Assembly: GCF_014023275.1 (NCBI RefSeq)
Contig: NZ_CP054698.1
Span: 4,978,501 to 5,042,500 of the forward strand
Direction: 5' to 3'
Length of the DNA stretch: 64,000 nt
Origin: Nostoc edaphicum CCNP1411
GTDB lineage: Bacteria > Cyanobacteriota > Cyanobacteriia > Cyanobacteriales > Nostocaceae
Both the position numbers and the translations under genes were made by a program. The notes under the pieces were generated by a model, which was given only the letters and a program-made list of their open reading frames with translations, was not told the DNA's origin and did no database searches. Below are positions 53,110-63,169 of this stretch, in pieces (position 1 is the first letter of the stretch; each line of letters begins with the position of its first letter).

Positions 53110-53358
53110 ATGACAGTAGTGCAAGTTAAGCGAGTAGTGGAAGTGGTGCAGGACTTTCCAGATATTGGAAAACGGATGAAGCAGGCAAGAGAGAGAGATG
53201 GACGGTCTCTCACACAAATTTGCCGAGAGGCTGGTATTAGTCGTGCCTATTGGTATCAATTAGAGGCTGAAAACTTGAGAGCGCCTGCAACAGAAGGAAT
53301 CATCCGTAAGATTGAGGCAGTTCTAAATATTGACTTAGGAGTGAAATTTAATGGATAA
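53110..53358 (+). CDS. XRE-type helix-turn-helix regulator
   Basis: ATG 53110 (MTVVQVKRVVEVVQDFPDIG) gives 82 residues; a TTG five codons upstream is possible. The HTH covers about residues 20-75: IGKRMKQARERDGRSLTQIC, REAGISRAYWYQLEAENLRA, then IIRKIEAVLNIDLGVKF. The size and single HTH are like restriction-modification controller (C) proteins or lambda Cro-like repressors. The inverted repeats just upstream suggest autoregulation and control of the divergent methylase. Role inferred from position. Confidence 0.82.
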   Translation: MTVVQVKRVVEVVQDFPDIGKRMKQARERDGRSLTQICREAGISRAYWYQLEAENLRAPATEGIIRKIEAVLNIDLGVKFNG

Positions 53359-53446
53359 AAAATAGTTGAAGATGGCAATGCTTCCGTTGTTGCCTGTTAA
53401 AAGCAATCGAGAGAGAAATGTTGCTTAATTGGAGTGAAAACCTAAA

Positions 53447-53486
53447 AATGCGATCGCTTCCACTTCAATCGAAAATAGGCGATCGC
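53447..53486. repeat. HIP1 pair in the gap before the UDG gene
   Basis: Two HIP1 octamers (GCGATCGC) occur within 40 bp in AT-rich intergenic sequence. HIP1 is very frequent across this window, and its role is unknown. Confidence 0.6.
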
Positions 53487-53526
53487 AATTAGTGAAATAC
53501 ACTATGATTTAAGCGAATTTAACACA

Positions 53527-54207
53527 TTAGCTATTATTTTGGATTTCGTCTAACTTGGCACGCACAGCCTGGATATCCTGCCACATCAACCATTTCGGCG
53601 CACCTCTTTCTTTAGAAGGGTTACGCAACAAGTAGGAAGGATGAAAAATTGGCATACATAACCGCCCTTCCCACTCTAGCCACTGACCGCGAATTTTCGT
53701 AATCCCTCGCTTATCGCCAGTGATACCTTTGACAGCAGTTGCACCTGTTAACAGAATTATTTTGGGGTCAACTAAGCGAATTTGTTCTAGTAAGTAGGGT
53801 AAACAAGCCGCCACTTCTATAGGAGTGGGAACTCTATTATCTGGTGGGCGACATTTGTTGATATTGGCAATGTATACATCATGATCAGTAGTCAGATTCA
53901 CTGATGCCAAAATTTTCTCTAACAACTGCCCTGATCTGCCCACAAATGGTAAACCCGTTTCATCTTCATTTTGACCAGGCGCTTCTCCTATAACCATAAT
54001 TGGGGCTTTGAGATTACCGCGTCCAACAACCGCATGAGTCCGAGTGTCCCCTAATGGACAACGGTGACAGCGATCGCAATCCTGTGTCAACTCCGTGATG
54101 CTGGAATAAGTTCCTGGAGCGATCGCAATTTTCGCGTCTGTAGGAATCAGTTCTCGTTGGTTAAAGCTTGAGTCGTCGAAGAGGCTGAGTTGGGTTTCGC
54201 TGCTCAT
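53527..54207 (-). CDS. Family 4 uracil-DNA glycosylase (iron-sulfur type)
   Basis: This enzyme removes uracil from DNA as the first step of base-excision repair. The 226 residues contain Cys-rich DCDRCHRCPLG (Cys44, Cys47, Cys50) and later Cys residues in INKCRPPDNRVPTPIEVAAC that together can hold the [4Fe-4S] cluster. The uracil pocket motifs are IGEAPGQNEDETGLPFVGRS (GEAPG at 74-78) and FHPSYLLRNPSKERGAPKW. These are typical of UDG family 4 (UdgA). The gene is alone in its transcription unit by spacing. Confidence 0.93.
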   Translation of the reverse strand: MSSETQLSLFDDSSFNQRELIPTDAKIAIAPGTYSSITELTQDCDRCHRCPLGDTRTHAVVGRGNLKAPIMVIGEAPGQNEDETGLPFVGRSGQLLEKILASVNLTTDHDVYIANINKCRPPDNRVPTPIEVAACLPYLLEQIRLVDPKIILLTGATAVKGITGDKRGITKIRGQWLEWEGRLCMPIFHPSYLLRNPSKERGAPKWLMWQDIQAVRAKLDEIQNNS

Positions 54208-54399
54208 GAAAATCAGGATTTTGGCATCAGCGCCAGCTGTTTTATCTGAGTTAAATACCGCTTTGGTTGGAGATTTATCAAGATAAATAGACTTTTGCTG
54301 AATACTTAATTATTTATACAAATCTTATTGTATCAGTTAATTTGAGACAAAATTCGGTCATGATAAAAGCAATCCCGTCCTAAGATGCTGGGGAAAACC

Positions 54400-55104
54400 A
54401 TGTCATATACCCCACTTTTTGCCGATCGCACCCATGCGGGTGAGATATTAGCGCGAGTAATCCATGATGTTTTGACTCAGCAAACTATTGATTCTGGGGT
54501 AAAGCCTATACCAATTGTTTATGCTTTGCCCAGAGGGGGTGTACCAGTAGCAGCACCAATAGCACGTCTTTTAGATTGTCCGTTGACAATTGTCGTAGCA
54601 AAAAAGATTAGCCATCCAGAAAACCCAGAGTTAGCAATTGGTGCAGTAACTACTTCTGGAAATGTCCTCTGGACTGATCAAAAGCTACTTCGTCTTAAAC
54701 ATGATGGGCGGTGGCGGGAAGTGGCTTTAAATAAAGCCATCAACCAAGCGAAGTATCTTGAGGCTCAATTAATTTCTGCTTGTCCCCAAGTGAATACACA
54801 GGACGCTACGCTCATCTTAGTTGATGATGGCATTGCTACAGGTATGACAATAGCGGTAGCGGCAACTGCTCTCAAAGCGCTTTCTCCAGCAACAGTTTGG
54901 CTATGTACTCCAGTAGCGCCACAAAAATTGCTACCCTGGTTAGAACAGTGGGGCGATCGCACAATAGTTTTGGAAACACCCGAACCCTTCCGGAGTGTGA
55001 GTAACTTTTACACAGAATTTCCCCAAGTAGATACATTAGAAGTCCTTGTATATCTCCAGCAACAAAAGACAATGGGAGGAATTGACCAGTGCGAGTCATT
55101 TTGA
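54400..55104 (+). CDS. Phosphoribosyltransferase family protein
   Basis: ATG 54400 (MSYTPLFADRTHAGEILARV) gives 234 residues; a five-codon upstream start exists. The PRPP-binding motif is ILVDDGIATGMTIAVAATAL, with a second conserved region VYALPRGGVPVAAPIARLLD. KKISHPENPELAIGAVT is characteristic of the ComF/PRTase-like proteins often annotated simply as phosphoribosyltransferase. The substrate base is unknown; enzymes of this type in bacteria are sometimes linked to stress or dormancy genes. Divergent from the UDG gene. Confidence 0.9.
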   Translation: MSYTPLFADRTHAGEILARVIHDVLTQQTIDSGVKPIPIVYALPRGGVPVAAPIARLLDCPLTIVVAKKISHPENPELAIGAVTTSGNVLWTDQKLLRLKHDGRWREVALNKAINQAKYLEAQLISACPQVNTQDATLILVDDGIATGMTIAVAATALKALSPATVWLCTPVAPQKLLPWLEQWGDRTIVLETPEPFRSVSNFYTEFPQVDTLEVLVYLQQQKTMGGIDQCESF

Positions 55105-55125
55105 ATTGTTTCCCTCGCTTGCTTT

Positions 55126-56229
55126 TTAACTATTTGAAGATGTTCCCTGCTGGTACTGCATAGCTTTGGCATAATCACCCAAGGCGTAGCAAGCAACTCT
55201 CAGACTGGCAAGAGCTTGTTCTTCGCTGCGGCGGTCTTTGATATTCCTAGCTAACACTAAACGTTCTTCATAATATGTAATTGCTTTGTTGTAATCACCC
55301 AAAGCTTCACAAGCAACTCCTAAACTACCTAAAGATTGTTCCTCGCTGCGTTTGTCTTGAATTTCTTTGGATAATTGCAACCGATCTTCATAATACTTAA
55401 TGGCTTTAGCATAATCACCTAAGGCATAACAAGCATTTCCCAAATTCTTCAATACCTGAGAAGCACTGCGAACATTTTTTAAGGAGCGTGCTAGTACTAC
55501 ACACTGCTCATAATAGGCGATCGCTTTCGGGTAATTATCCAAAGCATACCAAGCATTACCTAAATTCTTGAGTACCTGTTCCTCACCCCAGTTATCTTTG
55601 AGTTCCCGCACAATCTCCAGGCTTTGCTGCTGATACTCAATAGCCTGTGTAAAGTTGCCCAAAGCTTTATACACCAATCCCAAATTATTCAGTGCTGCCA
55701 CTTGACTCCGTTTATCTTGCAGTTGCTTCGTTATTTTTAAACACTTTTCCAGAAATTCAATTGCCTTTTTATGTTCATTCAGGTGGCGGTATGCATTGCC
55801 TAAATGGGAAAGTGCTTGCATTTGCACTGCTAAATCTGAGGTGTTATTGAGCAAAGACAGACACTGTTGGGAGTAGGAAATAGCACCTTTGTAGTCTCCA
55901 GCGCTGTAAGTTACCAGTGCTAAAAAAGAAAGTACCTGTGCCTGTTTTTGCAAATCCCCAACTTCTTGAAACAGCCCCAAGGATTGTTGTAAAGACTTCA
56001 TCGCTACTATTAATTCACCAGCTTGCTGCTGTTGAATTCCTTGCCTTAGTAGGTTTGACGCTTCCGATGAATTATCATCACTTTCCTGTGGAGGTAGTAT
56101 TTCTGCTTGTGAACCAGAGTCAAATTCATGGGTAATCGTATTACGCTTCACTGGTTTTAGGTATGTTATGGGTAATTGCAGGGGAACTGTATTTTTTGAT
56201 CTATCATTCCATGCACCTTTAGGCATCAA
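55126..56229 (-). CDS. TPR repeat protein (TPR_12 type), about 6 repeats
   Basis: A 367-residue soluble protein. After a variable N-terminal 60 residues come TPR units of about 40 residues (YSAGDYKGAISYSQQCLSLL, then LGNAYRHLNEHKKAIEFLEK and so on), with the repeated LGNAxxALGDYxKAIxYYEx pattern. The last repeats are strongly alike (KRSEEQSLGSLGVACEALGD and RRSEEQALASLRVACYALGD), indicating internal duplication. This 40-residue spacing matches LGN/Rapsyn-type TPRs that bind peptides. Function is presumably scaffolding. It converges with the phosphoribosyltransferase gene. Confidence 0.92.
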   Translation of the reverse strand: MMPKGAWNDRSKNTVPLQLPITYLKPVKRNTITHEFDSGSQAEILPPQESDDNSSEASNLLRQGIQQQQAGELIVAMKSLQQSLGLFQEVGDLQKQAQVLSFLALVTYSAGDYKGAISYSQQCLSLLNNTSDLAVQMQALSHLGNAYRHLNEHKKAIEFLEKCLKITKQLQDKRSQVAALNNLGLVYKALGNFTQAIEYQQQSLEIVRELKDNWGEEQVLKNLGNAWYALDNYPKAIAYYEQCVVLARSLKNVRSASQVLKNLGNACYALGDYAKAIKYYEDRLQLSKEIQDKRSEEQSLGSLGVACEALGDYNKAITYYEERLVLARNIKDRRSEEQALASLRVACYALGDYAKAMQYQQGTSSNS

Positions 56230-56488
56230 CCCCTTCCTGTTAAGTCTGGTGATAAATCTATTGTTCCCAAAAACAGGATATATCTTTCATCAGACTGGCT
56301 TACCACAGCCTAAGTTTAGTATGGATAAGAGTTTACCAATGAAGCGATCGCTAATAAAAATATTTTTTATAGCAATAGAGTACTAAATATTTAAGCCTAG
56401 TAATCTTAGTTTCATACCTTTAATTATCTCTCTGCTTCAAGTTAGATTCTAAAAATCGATACTGGTGCAAATATTCATAGCAATAATA

Positions 56489-56959
56489 TTATTTAACATT
56501 TTTATTATCAACATCTGTATTGTATGTATGGTGTAGGATCTCTCGTACCTCCATTAAAATTTTTCCTAGCATATTTTTACCACTACCATCGGCTCCGCAA
56601 CCCCAGTAAAAATCGATCGGTGAGTTTTCAACAATTTCTGCATTGCCTGTGGAAAGTAAGATATCCCTGATATCTGTATGGGTTTGAAATTTATACAGCA
56701 CAGCTTGCCGCATGATGTCGTCTTTAACTTGTTCCCAATCTTGACGTAGGGGACGGGTTCTCTCACGTCCCATTTTTGCCGCATCTTTAGGTGTTTTAAC
56801 TAGACGGATTTGTTCTACATGAAGTGTACCCACAAACTTTTGTGCTTGAAAGTAGTGTTCGCTAGTTGACCAATACAATTCATCTAATTGAAAGCCGTGG
56901 GGCGAAAAGTTAGAGAAACAACCATATTCTTCACGAGTGCTATAAAAATAGATTGTCAT
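56489..56959 (-). CDS. NADAR (YbiA-like) family N-glycosidase
   Basis: A 156-residue protein with the complete family pattern: IYFYSTREEYGCFSNFSPHG at the start, then YWSTSEHYFQAQKF, KTPKDAAKMGRERTRPLRQD, QAVLYKFQTHTDIRDILLST, and WGCGADGSGKNMLGKILMEV at the end. NADAR/YbiA proteins hydrolyse N-glycosidic bonds, with reported action on riboflavin pathway intermediates and on ADP-ribosylated nucleic acid, and some members sit in NAD-linked defence or stress contexts. No partner ADP-ribosyltransferase is next to it, so its target is open. It has 42 bp to the ComEC gene upstream, on the same strand. Confidence 0.93.
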   Translation of the reverse strand: MTIYFYSTREEYGCFSNFSPHGFQLDELYWSTSEHYFQAQKFVGTLHVEQIRLVKTPKDAAKMGRERTRPLRQDWEQVKDDIMRQAVLYKFQTHTDIRDILLSTGNAEIVENSPIDFYWGCGADGSGKNMLGKILMEVREILHHTYNTDVDNKNVK

Positions 56960-57001
56960 AGAATTTGATACCAGTTTGAATTTACTGAATTTATGAGCTT
57001 T

Positions 57002-59356
57002 TTATAAAACAGATGATTTATTTTCTGTTGCTTCAATAAACGCTTCAAATTGACCATTAGGTGTCCATTGAATAGCTCCATCTCGTCCTGTAAAGAACAG
57101 TTTTGTTTTACTTTGATTAAGTTCATATAAAGCTTTTGTATCAAAATTTGCAGAAGAAGCAATCGCTACTTGTGGTTGCAGAGCAATAACTAAATCTTTC
57201 AAGGATTCAGGGGCACACCAAAGTACTTGTGGGCGAGGCAGACTTCCATTTTTAACTAGTTGTTGAACCTCTTTAGACTTAACATTACCTACTAATAACC
57301 AATTCTGATCTAAAATTTGCAATTGTAAGATGGGTAATTGGTCGTTGATTAATTGTGCTACTATCGAACCAGCTTTCACAGCTTGACCAACAGCTAAAGG
57401 TTGATAAACTCCTTGATTCTTTTGTAGTTCTTGTTGAATTGCCTGAATTGTAATAGAATTTTCTGATTTGGGGGAATACTCATAAAAGTTTTTGATTGGC
57501 AAACGTCGCATTAATTCAAACCAAGCATTACTTTCATTGCCTTGGAAATCAGTTGCGATTGCCCAATTAATTTGATTGACACCCTGCTGTTGTAAAAACG
57601 GTAGAATTGTGAAACGTCCTGTACCTTCATCACCACTATTAATTACAGTTACAGTACCTCGATCTTGAACTACTACAATTGGTTCCGTACCAGATTCTAA
57701 TACAGTTATCCTAAACAATGTATTTGTAGAATGCCAAAGGGGTATAAATACTAAACCAATCGCAATCACATTAGCAAACCACCACCGCCGCTGCCACCAC
57801 GGCACTAGCCAAACCATTAGAATCAGTAAATAAATTGTCAGAAGCTGCCAAGTAGATATACTACCTACAGCTACAGAATTTCCTGGCAGCTTGCTAAAAA
57901 ATTCCACTAGTTTAATTAGCCAATCAGTCGGGTAATGCAACACAGTAGCTAAAAAGCTTCCGGCCTGAGTCCAGATTAACGCTGTTATGGCGCTAATGAT
58001 GCCACCTATACTAATGATTGAAACTAGGGGAGTACTAAGAACATTTAGTAATAAACTGTAGGATGGTACAACCCCAAAGACAAAAAGTTGCACAGGTAAA
58101 GTCCAAATAGTTGCAGCGAGGGGAACGGCAATCAAAGAAGCGATCGCAGGTGGTAGCCACGCTAGGCGGTTGACTAATGCGGGTACTGTTACAACTAATC
58201 CCAGCGTTGCTAAAAAACTCAATTGAAAGCCTAAATCCCAAATCCATAGAGGATTAAATACTAATAACAGAGTTGCCGCCAATAGTAGCGAACCTAACTG
58301 TTTTACCTTCCTTTTTAATAGCAGCCCTACTAATGCCGCAAAACCCATAATTACCGCTCTGAGAACCGCAGGCTGAAAACCTGTTAAGCTCAGAAAAATT
58401 ATTAAAGCCAAAAAACCAAGGGTAAATTGGGTTCCTTTTTTTGCCCGCCTCGTTAACTGCAAGATCACACTCAAAATCAAGGAAGTTTGGAATCCAGAAG
58501 CTGCTAAAGCATGAGCTAATCCAGCTTGTACAAACAAGTCGCGGATATCGTAGGGTAAATCAACAGCTTTGCTACCTAAAACCATTGCACTGACAAGAGG
58601 CCCTTCAGGGACACCCAACCAACGAACTTGCGATCGCACAATTCGCTCCCGAATTTGCCACCATCCCCATTTCCGTTCCTGCTCTAAAACATTTATTTGT
58701 CGCCCAATCAAACCAGCAAACGTTCCTTCCTGTTTAAGAAACTTCTGAAAGTCAAAACCACCAGGATTGGAAGCCGCCTTTGGTTTATACAAAATGCCAG
58801 TCACAGCGACTTGTTGACTAGGGTATAACCCAGTAGCTTGAAGTATAGGCACTGTCACATACAATTTGCCTGTCACCCCTTGTGGGACACTTGCTGAACC
58901 TTTATCATTTTTGACCTCATCTAGCTGAGTCGCTTCCAGCCAAAATTGTCCTCGCTGACTGCGAGTCAAGCGGGGATTACTCGCCACTTCACCACGAATA
59001 ATCACAAGTTGTTCTTGATTACTGCTATTTCCAGGCGGAACGAACTGACTAATATCTTTTGCACCTGGTTGCGGCACTCGCCATTGAAAATATAGAGTTG
59101 CCAATAATCCCACCAAGCCAGCAGCTAGCCATATTCGAGGACGGGGAATAGTTTGCCAAGTGTTAGGCACTGCCTTATTTTTACTTCCAACATTTTCTGG
59201 TTTCTGAGCAAATTGCCGTAGGATAGTGCGTCTTCTAAAGATAACTGCTCCTACTATCCCTAGAACCAAAATCCACACACCACCCCAAGGAACTGCTGTA
59301 AACAGCAATCCAAAAATGTAGCCAAGACAAATAATTACACCACTAGCTTGAATCAT
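57002..59356 (-). CDS. comEC: ComEC/Rec2-family competence protein
   Basis: The start at 59356 (MIQASGVIICLGYIFGLLFT) gives 784 residues; the frame is open 123 bp further but lacks hydrophobic character there. There are two N-terminal membrane segments, a periplasmic OB-like domain (about 90-235), then the Competence domain with many helices (HALAASGFQTSLILSVILQL, LTGFQPAVLRAVIMGFAALV, FNPLWIWDLGFQLSFLATLG). The channel carries single-stranded DNA across the inner membrane. The C-terminal domain, normally a metallo-beta-lactamase fold, has no H-x-H-x-D-H motif: the equivalent place reads WAIATDFQGNESNAW. Loss of this motif is common in cyanobacteria. Confidence 0.9.
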   Translation of the reverse strand: MIQASGVIICLGYIFGLLFTAVPWGGVWILVLGIVGAVIFRRRTILRQFAQKPENVGSKNKAVPNTWQTIPRPRIWLAAGLVGLLATLYFQWRVPQPGAKDISQFVPPGNSSNQEQLVIIRGEVASNPRLTRSQRGQFWLEATQLDEVKNDKGSASVPQGVTGKLYVTVPILQATGLYPSQQVAVTGILYKPKAASNPGGFDFQKFLKQEGTFAGLIGRQINVLEQERKWGWWQIRERIVRSQVRWLGVPEGPLVSAMVLGSKAVDLPYDIRDLFVQAGLAHALAASGFQTSLILSVILQLTRRAKKGTQFTLGFLALIIFLSLTGFQPAVLRAVIMGFAALVGLLLKRKVKQLGSLLLAATLLLVFNPLWIWDLGFQLSFLATLGLVVTVPALVNRLAWLPPAIASLIAVPLAATIWTLPVQLFVFGVVPSYSLLLNVLSTPLVSIISIGGIISAITALIWTQAGSFLATVLHYPTDWLIKLVEFFSKLPGNSVAVGSISTWQLLTIYLLILMVWLVPWWQRRWWFANVIAIGLVFIPLWHSTNTLFRITVLESGTEPIVVVQDRGTVTVINSGDEGTGRFTILPFLQQQGVNQINWAIATDFQGNESNAWFELMRRLPIKNFYEYSPKSENSITIQAIQQELQKNQGVYQPLAVGQAVKAGSIVAQLINDQLPILQLQILDQNWLLVGNVKSKEVQQLVKNGSLPRPQVLWCAPESLKDLVIALQPQVAIASSANFDTKALYELNQSKTKLFFTGRDGAIQWTPNGQFEAFIEATENKSSVL

Positions 59357-59589
59357 AAGATTTTTGTAAAAGCGCCTGACAACCTGAATTTGCAGCTGAT
59401 TTAAAAATAATGAGGGTAGCAATAGAGAAAAATCGGATTTCTGAATTTGGCTATAAAATTCAAAAATAAAATATTCCAAACTCTTATTATCTGCGCTTCA
59501 AGCATCTCTGGGTGAGCTTTTCATTTCTTTAATCAGCAACAGCCAAAATTTTTTATGCTTCTGGTGAAGTATAGTCCATCAAGTTTATA
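59357..59589. other. Intergenic region between comEC and the glyQ terminator
   Basis: AT-rich; holds only the upstream open extension of comEC and no other gene. Confidence 0.45.
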
Positions 59590-59615
59590 CAAACAAAGCC
59601 CGCACAGGCGGGCCT
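59590..59615 (-). terminator. Intrinsic terminator of glyQ
   Basis: GCCCGC-ACAG-GCGGGC (59598-59613) is a perfect GC-rich hairpin. On the minus strand it is followed by TTTGTTTGT. It lies about 235 bp beyond the glyQ stop codon. Confidence 0.7.
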
Positions 59616-59847
59616 TATCCTTATAGCTTTAATGTTCTAGACTCAATATTTAACCGTATTTCTGTCTTTTAGCAAAAGCCAAATTATTAAAGATATATCT
59701 AGCTTAAACCTCAGCACAGCACGGATAAACAGAACACAAAGTCGTAGCAAATTAAATTTGGCAAGACTCTGCGTACCTTTGCGTTCCCTGAGTTAAAAAC
59801 GCTATGCTTTCACACAAAGCTGTACTTAGTCCGTGTAGCCGCACCCT

Positions 59848-60747
59848 TTAGCATCTTGGGCTTCCTGTTGAACTCATAGTATCTTTGAGCAACGGAAAAC
59901 CTAATTTTTCCCTTTGCTCAACATATAAATGAGCCACCTTCCTAGCCAAATGCCGAATCCTGGCAATATAGCGAGTTCTCTCTGTCACCGAAATCACTCC
60001 TCTAGCATCCAGCAGATTAAATGTGTGTGAACACTTCATTACATAATCTAAGCTAGGCAAGACCAATCCTCGCTCCGTCAATTGGGTAGCTTCCTGCTCA
60101 TACAAACTAAACAGCGTCAGTAGCAACTCAGGATTCGACGCTTCAAAGTTATAAGTAGACTGCTCAATCTCACTTTGCAGGAAAACATCTCCATAAGTAA
60201 TGTTGTCTGTCCACTGAATCTTTGTAAATGCTTCTACTTGCTGGAGATACATTGTCAGCCGCTCTAAGCCGTATGTAATCTCAATCGACACCGGACGGCA
60301 ATCAATTCCTCCACACTGTTGGAAGTAGGTAAATTGAGTAACTTCCATCCCATCTAACCATACTTCCCACCCAGTGCCCCAAGCTCCTACCGTTGCATCT
60401 TCCCAGTTATCCTCAACAAACCTAATATCGTGGTCTTCAGGACGGATGCCTAAAGCCCTCAAGGAATCCAGATATATCTCTTGAATATTATCTGGTGATG
60501 GCTTAATCAAAACTTGGTACTGATAATAGTGTTGGAAGCGATTCGGGTTTTCGCCATAGCGCCCATCTGTAGGGCGACGACATGGTTCAACGTAGGCAAC
60601 TGCCCACGGTTCTGGCCCCAATGCTCTTAAAAATGTATGGGGATTCTTAGTACCAGCCCCCTTTTCAATATCGTAGGGCTGGGCAATAAGACAACCGCGA
60701 TCGCCCCAAAACTGATGCAATAAAGCTATTACCGACTGAAAATTCAC
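59848..60747 (-). CDS. glyQ: Glycyl-tRNA synthetase alpha subunit
   Basis: The catalytic subunit of the bacterial alpha2beta2 glycyl-tRNA synthetase; the beta subunit gene (glyS) is not in the window. The 299 residues match GlyQ over the whole length: [97 protein letters not shown] and [13 protein letters not shown]. The C-terminus ends with [17 protein letters not shown]. It is divergent from the rRNA operon, with 310 bp between its start and the 16S gene. Confidence 0.97.
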   Translation of the reverse strand: MNFQSVIALLHQFWGDRGCLIAQPYDIEKGAGTKNPHTFLRALGPEPWAVAYVEPCRRPTDGRYGENPNRFQHYYQYQVLIKPSPDNIQEIYLDSLRALGIRPEDHDIRFVEDNWEDATVGAWGTGWEVWLDGMEVTQFTYFQQCGGIDCRPVSIEITYGLERLTMYLQQVEAFTKIQWTDNITYGDVFLQSEIEQSTYNFEASNPELLLTLFSLYEQEATQLTERGLVLPSLDYVMKCSHTFNLLDARGVISVTERTRYIARIRHLARKVAHLYVEQREKLGFPLLKDTMSSTGSPRC

Positions 60748-60859
60748 GCTTCACCCACCCTTAGTCAACACAGTGCATAAACCATTGTTGCCTACAACCC
60801 AGCACTGTAGTCAGTTTCAGTGGACTAAGAAACAATCCAAAAATATTTTGGAAAAAGTA

Positions 60860-60888
60860 GTTGACACAATGAAGTAGGTTCGCTATAT
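60860..60888 (+). promoter_or_regulatory. Sigma-70 type promoter of the rRNA operon
   Basis: TTGACA (60860-60865), a 17-bp spacer and TATATT (60883-60888) form a near-consensus promoter, about 170 bp upstream of the 16S 5' end. The leader between them contains GAAGCGGAGCGCG and GCGACGCCTGAAGG, which can partly pair. Confidence 0.75.
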
Positions 60889-61061
60889 TGAATAAGTGCC
60901 TGAAGCGGAGCGCGAAAGAGCGACGCCTGAAGGACACCGAACCTTGAAAATATTATAGTTTGAAAGCCATTATACAACAAGTGGCCTGCGTCAAGCAAAT
61001 AAAGAGAACTAAGCTGAAGTTTTAAAAGAGCAGCTAATTGAGCTATAGAGCTTTCCAATAC

Positions 61062-62560
<1,499 letters not shown>

Positions 62561-62683
62561 TTAGGGAGACCTACACCCCTTACATATCAAAAAGCATACA
62601 GCTATATAGATAGTAAGTTGGTCTAACCTAGGTCGGTCGCAGACATTTGTTGAAAGCTTTCAAACTATGATTTGGTTCGATAT

Positions 62684-62757
<74 letters not shown>

Positions 62758-62763
62758 CCTGAA

Positions 62764-62841
62764 TCAATTAAAAATGTAAAATGCAAAATTAAAAATGAAG
62801 AAAATTCAATTTTTAATTTTTAATTATCAATTTTTAATTGT
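62764..62841. repeat. STRR tract between the two spacer tRNAs
   Basis: AATTAAAAATG and TTTTTAATTTTTAATT heptamers occupy the gap between tRNA-Ile and tRNA-Ala. Confidence 0.8.
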
Positions 62842-62845
62842 ATCT

Positions 62846-62918
62846 GGGGGTTTAGCTCAGTTGGTAGAGCGCCTGCTTTGCAAGCAGGATGTCAGCGGTT
62901 CGAGTCCGCTAACCTCCA
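62846..62918 (+). tRNA. trnA-TGC: tRNA-Ala (TGC)
   Basis: A 73-nt cloverleaf. The acceptor GGGGGTT pairs with AACCTCC (one G-T), the D arm is TAGCTCAGTTGGTAGAGC, the anticodon loop TTTGCAA carries TGC, and the T arm is GCGGTTCGAGTCCGC. The discriminator is A; CCA is not encoded. Confidence 0.96.
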
Positions 62919-63005
62919 CCTGTGGCGATTGCCAAAACAGAAAAACTAGTGAGAAATCAGCAACATGACTTAATTGAGTCAGACTGCTGAGTTAGTTCTC
63001 AGCCA

Positions 63006-63024
63006 GAACCTTGAAAACTGCATA
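63006..63024 (+). promoter_or_regulatory. BoxA-like antitermination element in the rRNA spacer
   Basis: GAACCTTGAAAACTGCATAG is the conserved box preceding 23S in cyanobacterial spacers (D4/BoxA region). NusB, encoded at 40100-40741, is the expected binding protein. Confidence 0.65.
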
Positions 63025-63059
63025 GTAACGCGAAATTAGCAGGCAGACACAGACATTTT

Positions 63060-63100
63060 TTAGTGCTGAGTACTGAGTGCTGAGTGCTGAGTAAAATCAG
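63060..63100. repeat. STRR tract in the rRNA spacer (GTGCTGA)
   Basis: About five tandem TGCTGAG/TACTGAG units lie between the BoxA region and 23S. Confidence 0.85.
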
Positions 63101-63169
63101 TAGGAAGTGACGAAGTAAGCAGAACTAACTATTTGTGAATGCAATTTGTAGAACAGCAAATGTTTGAGT

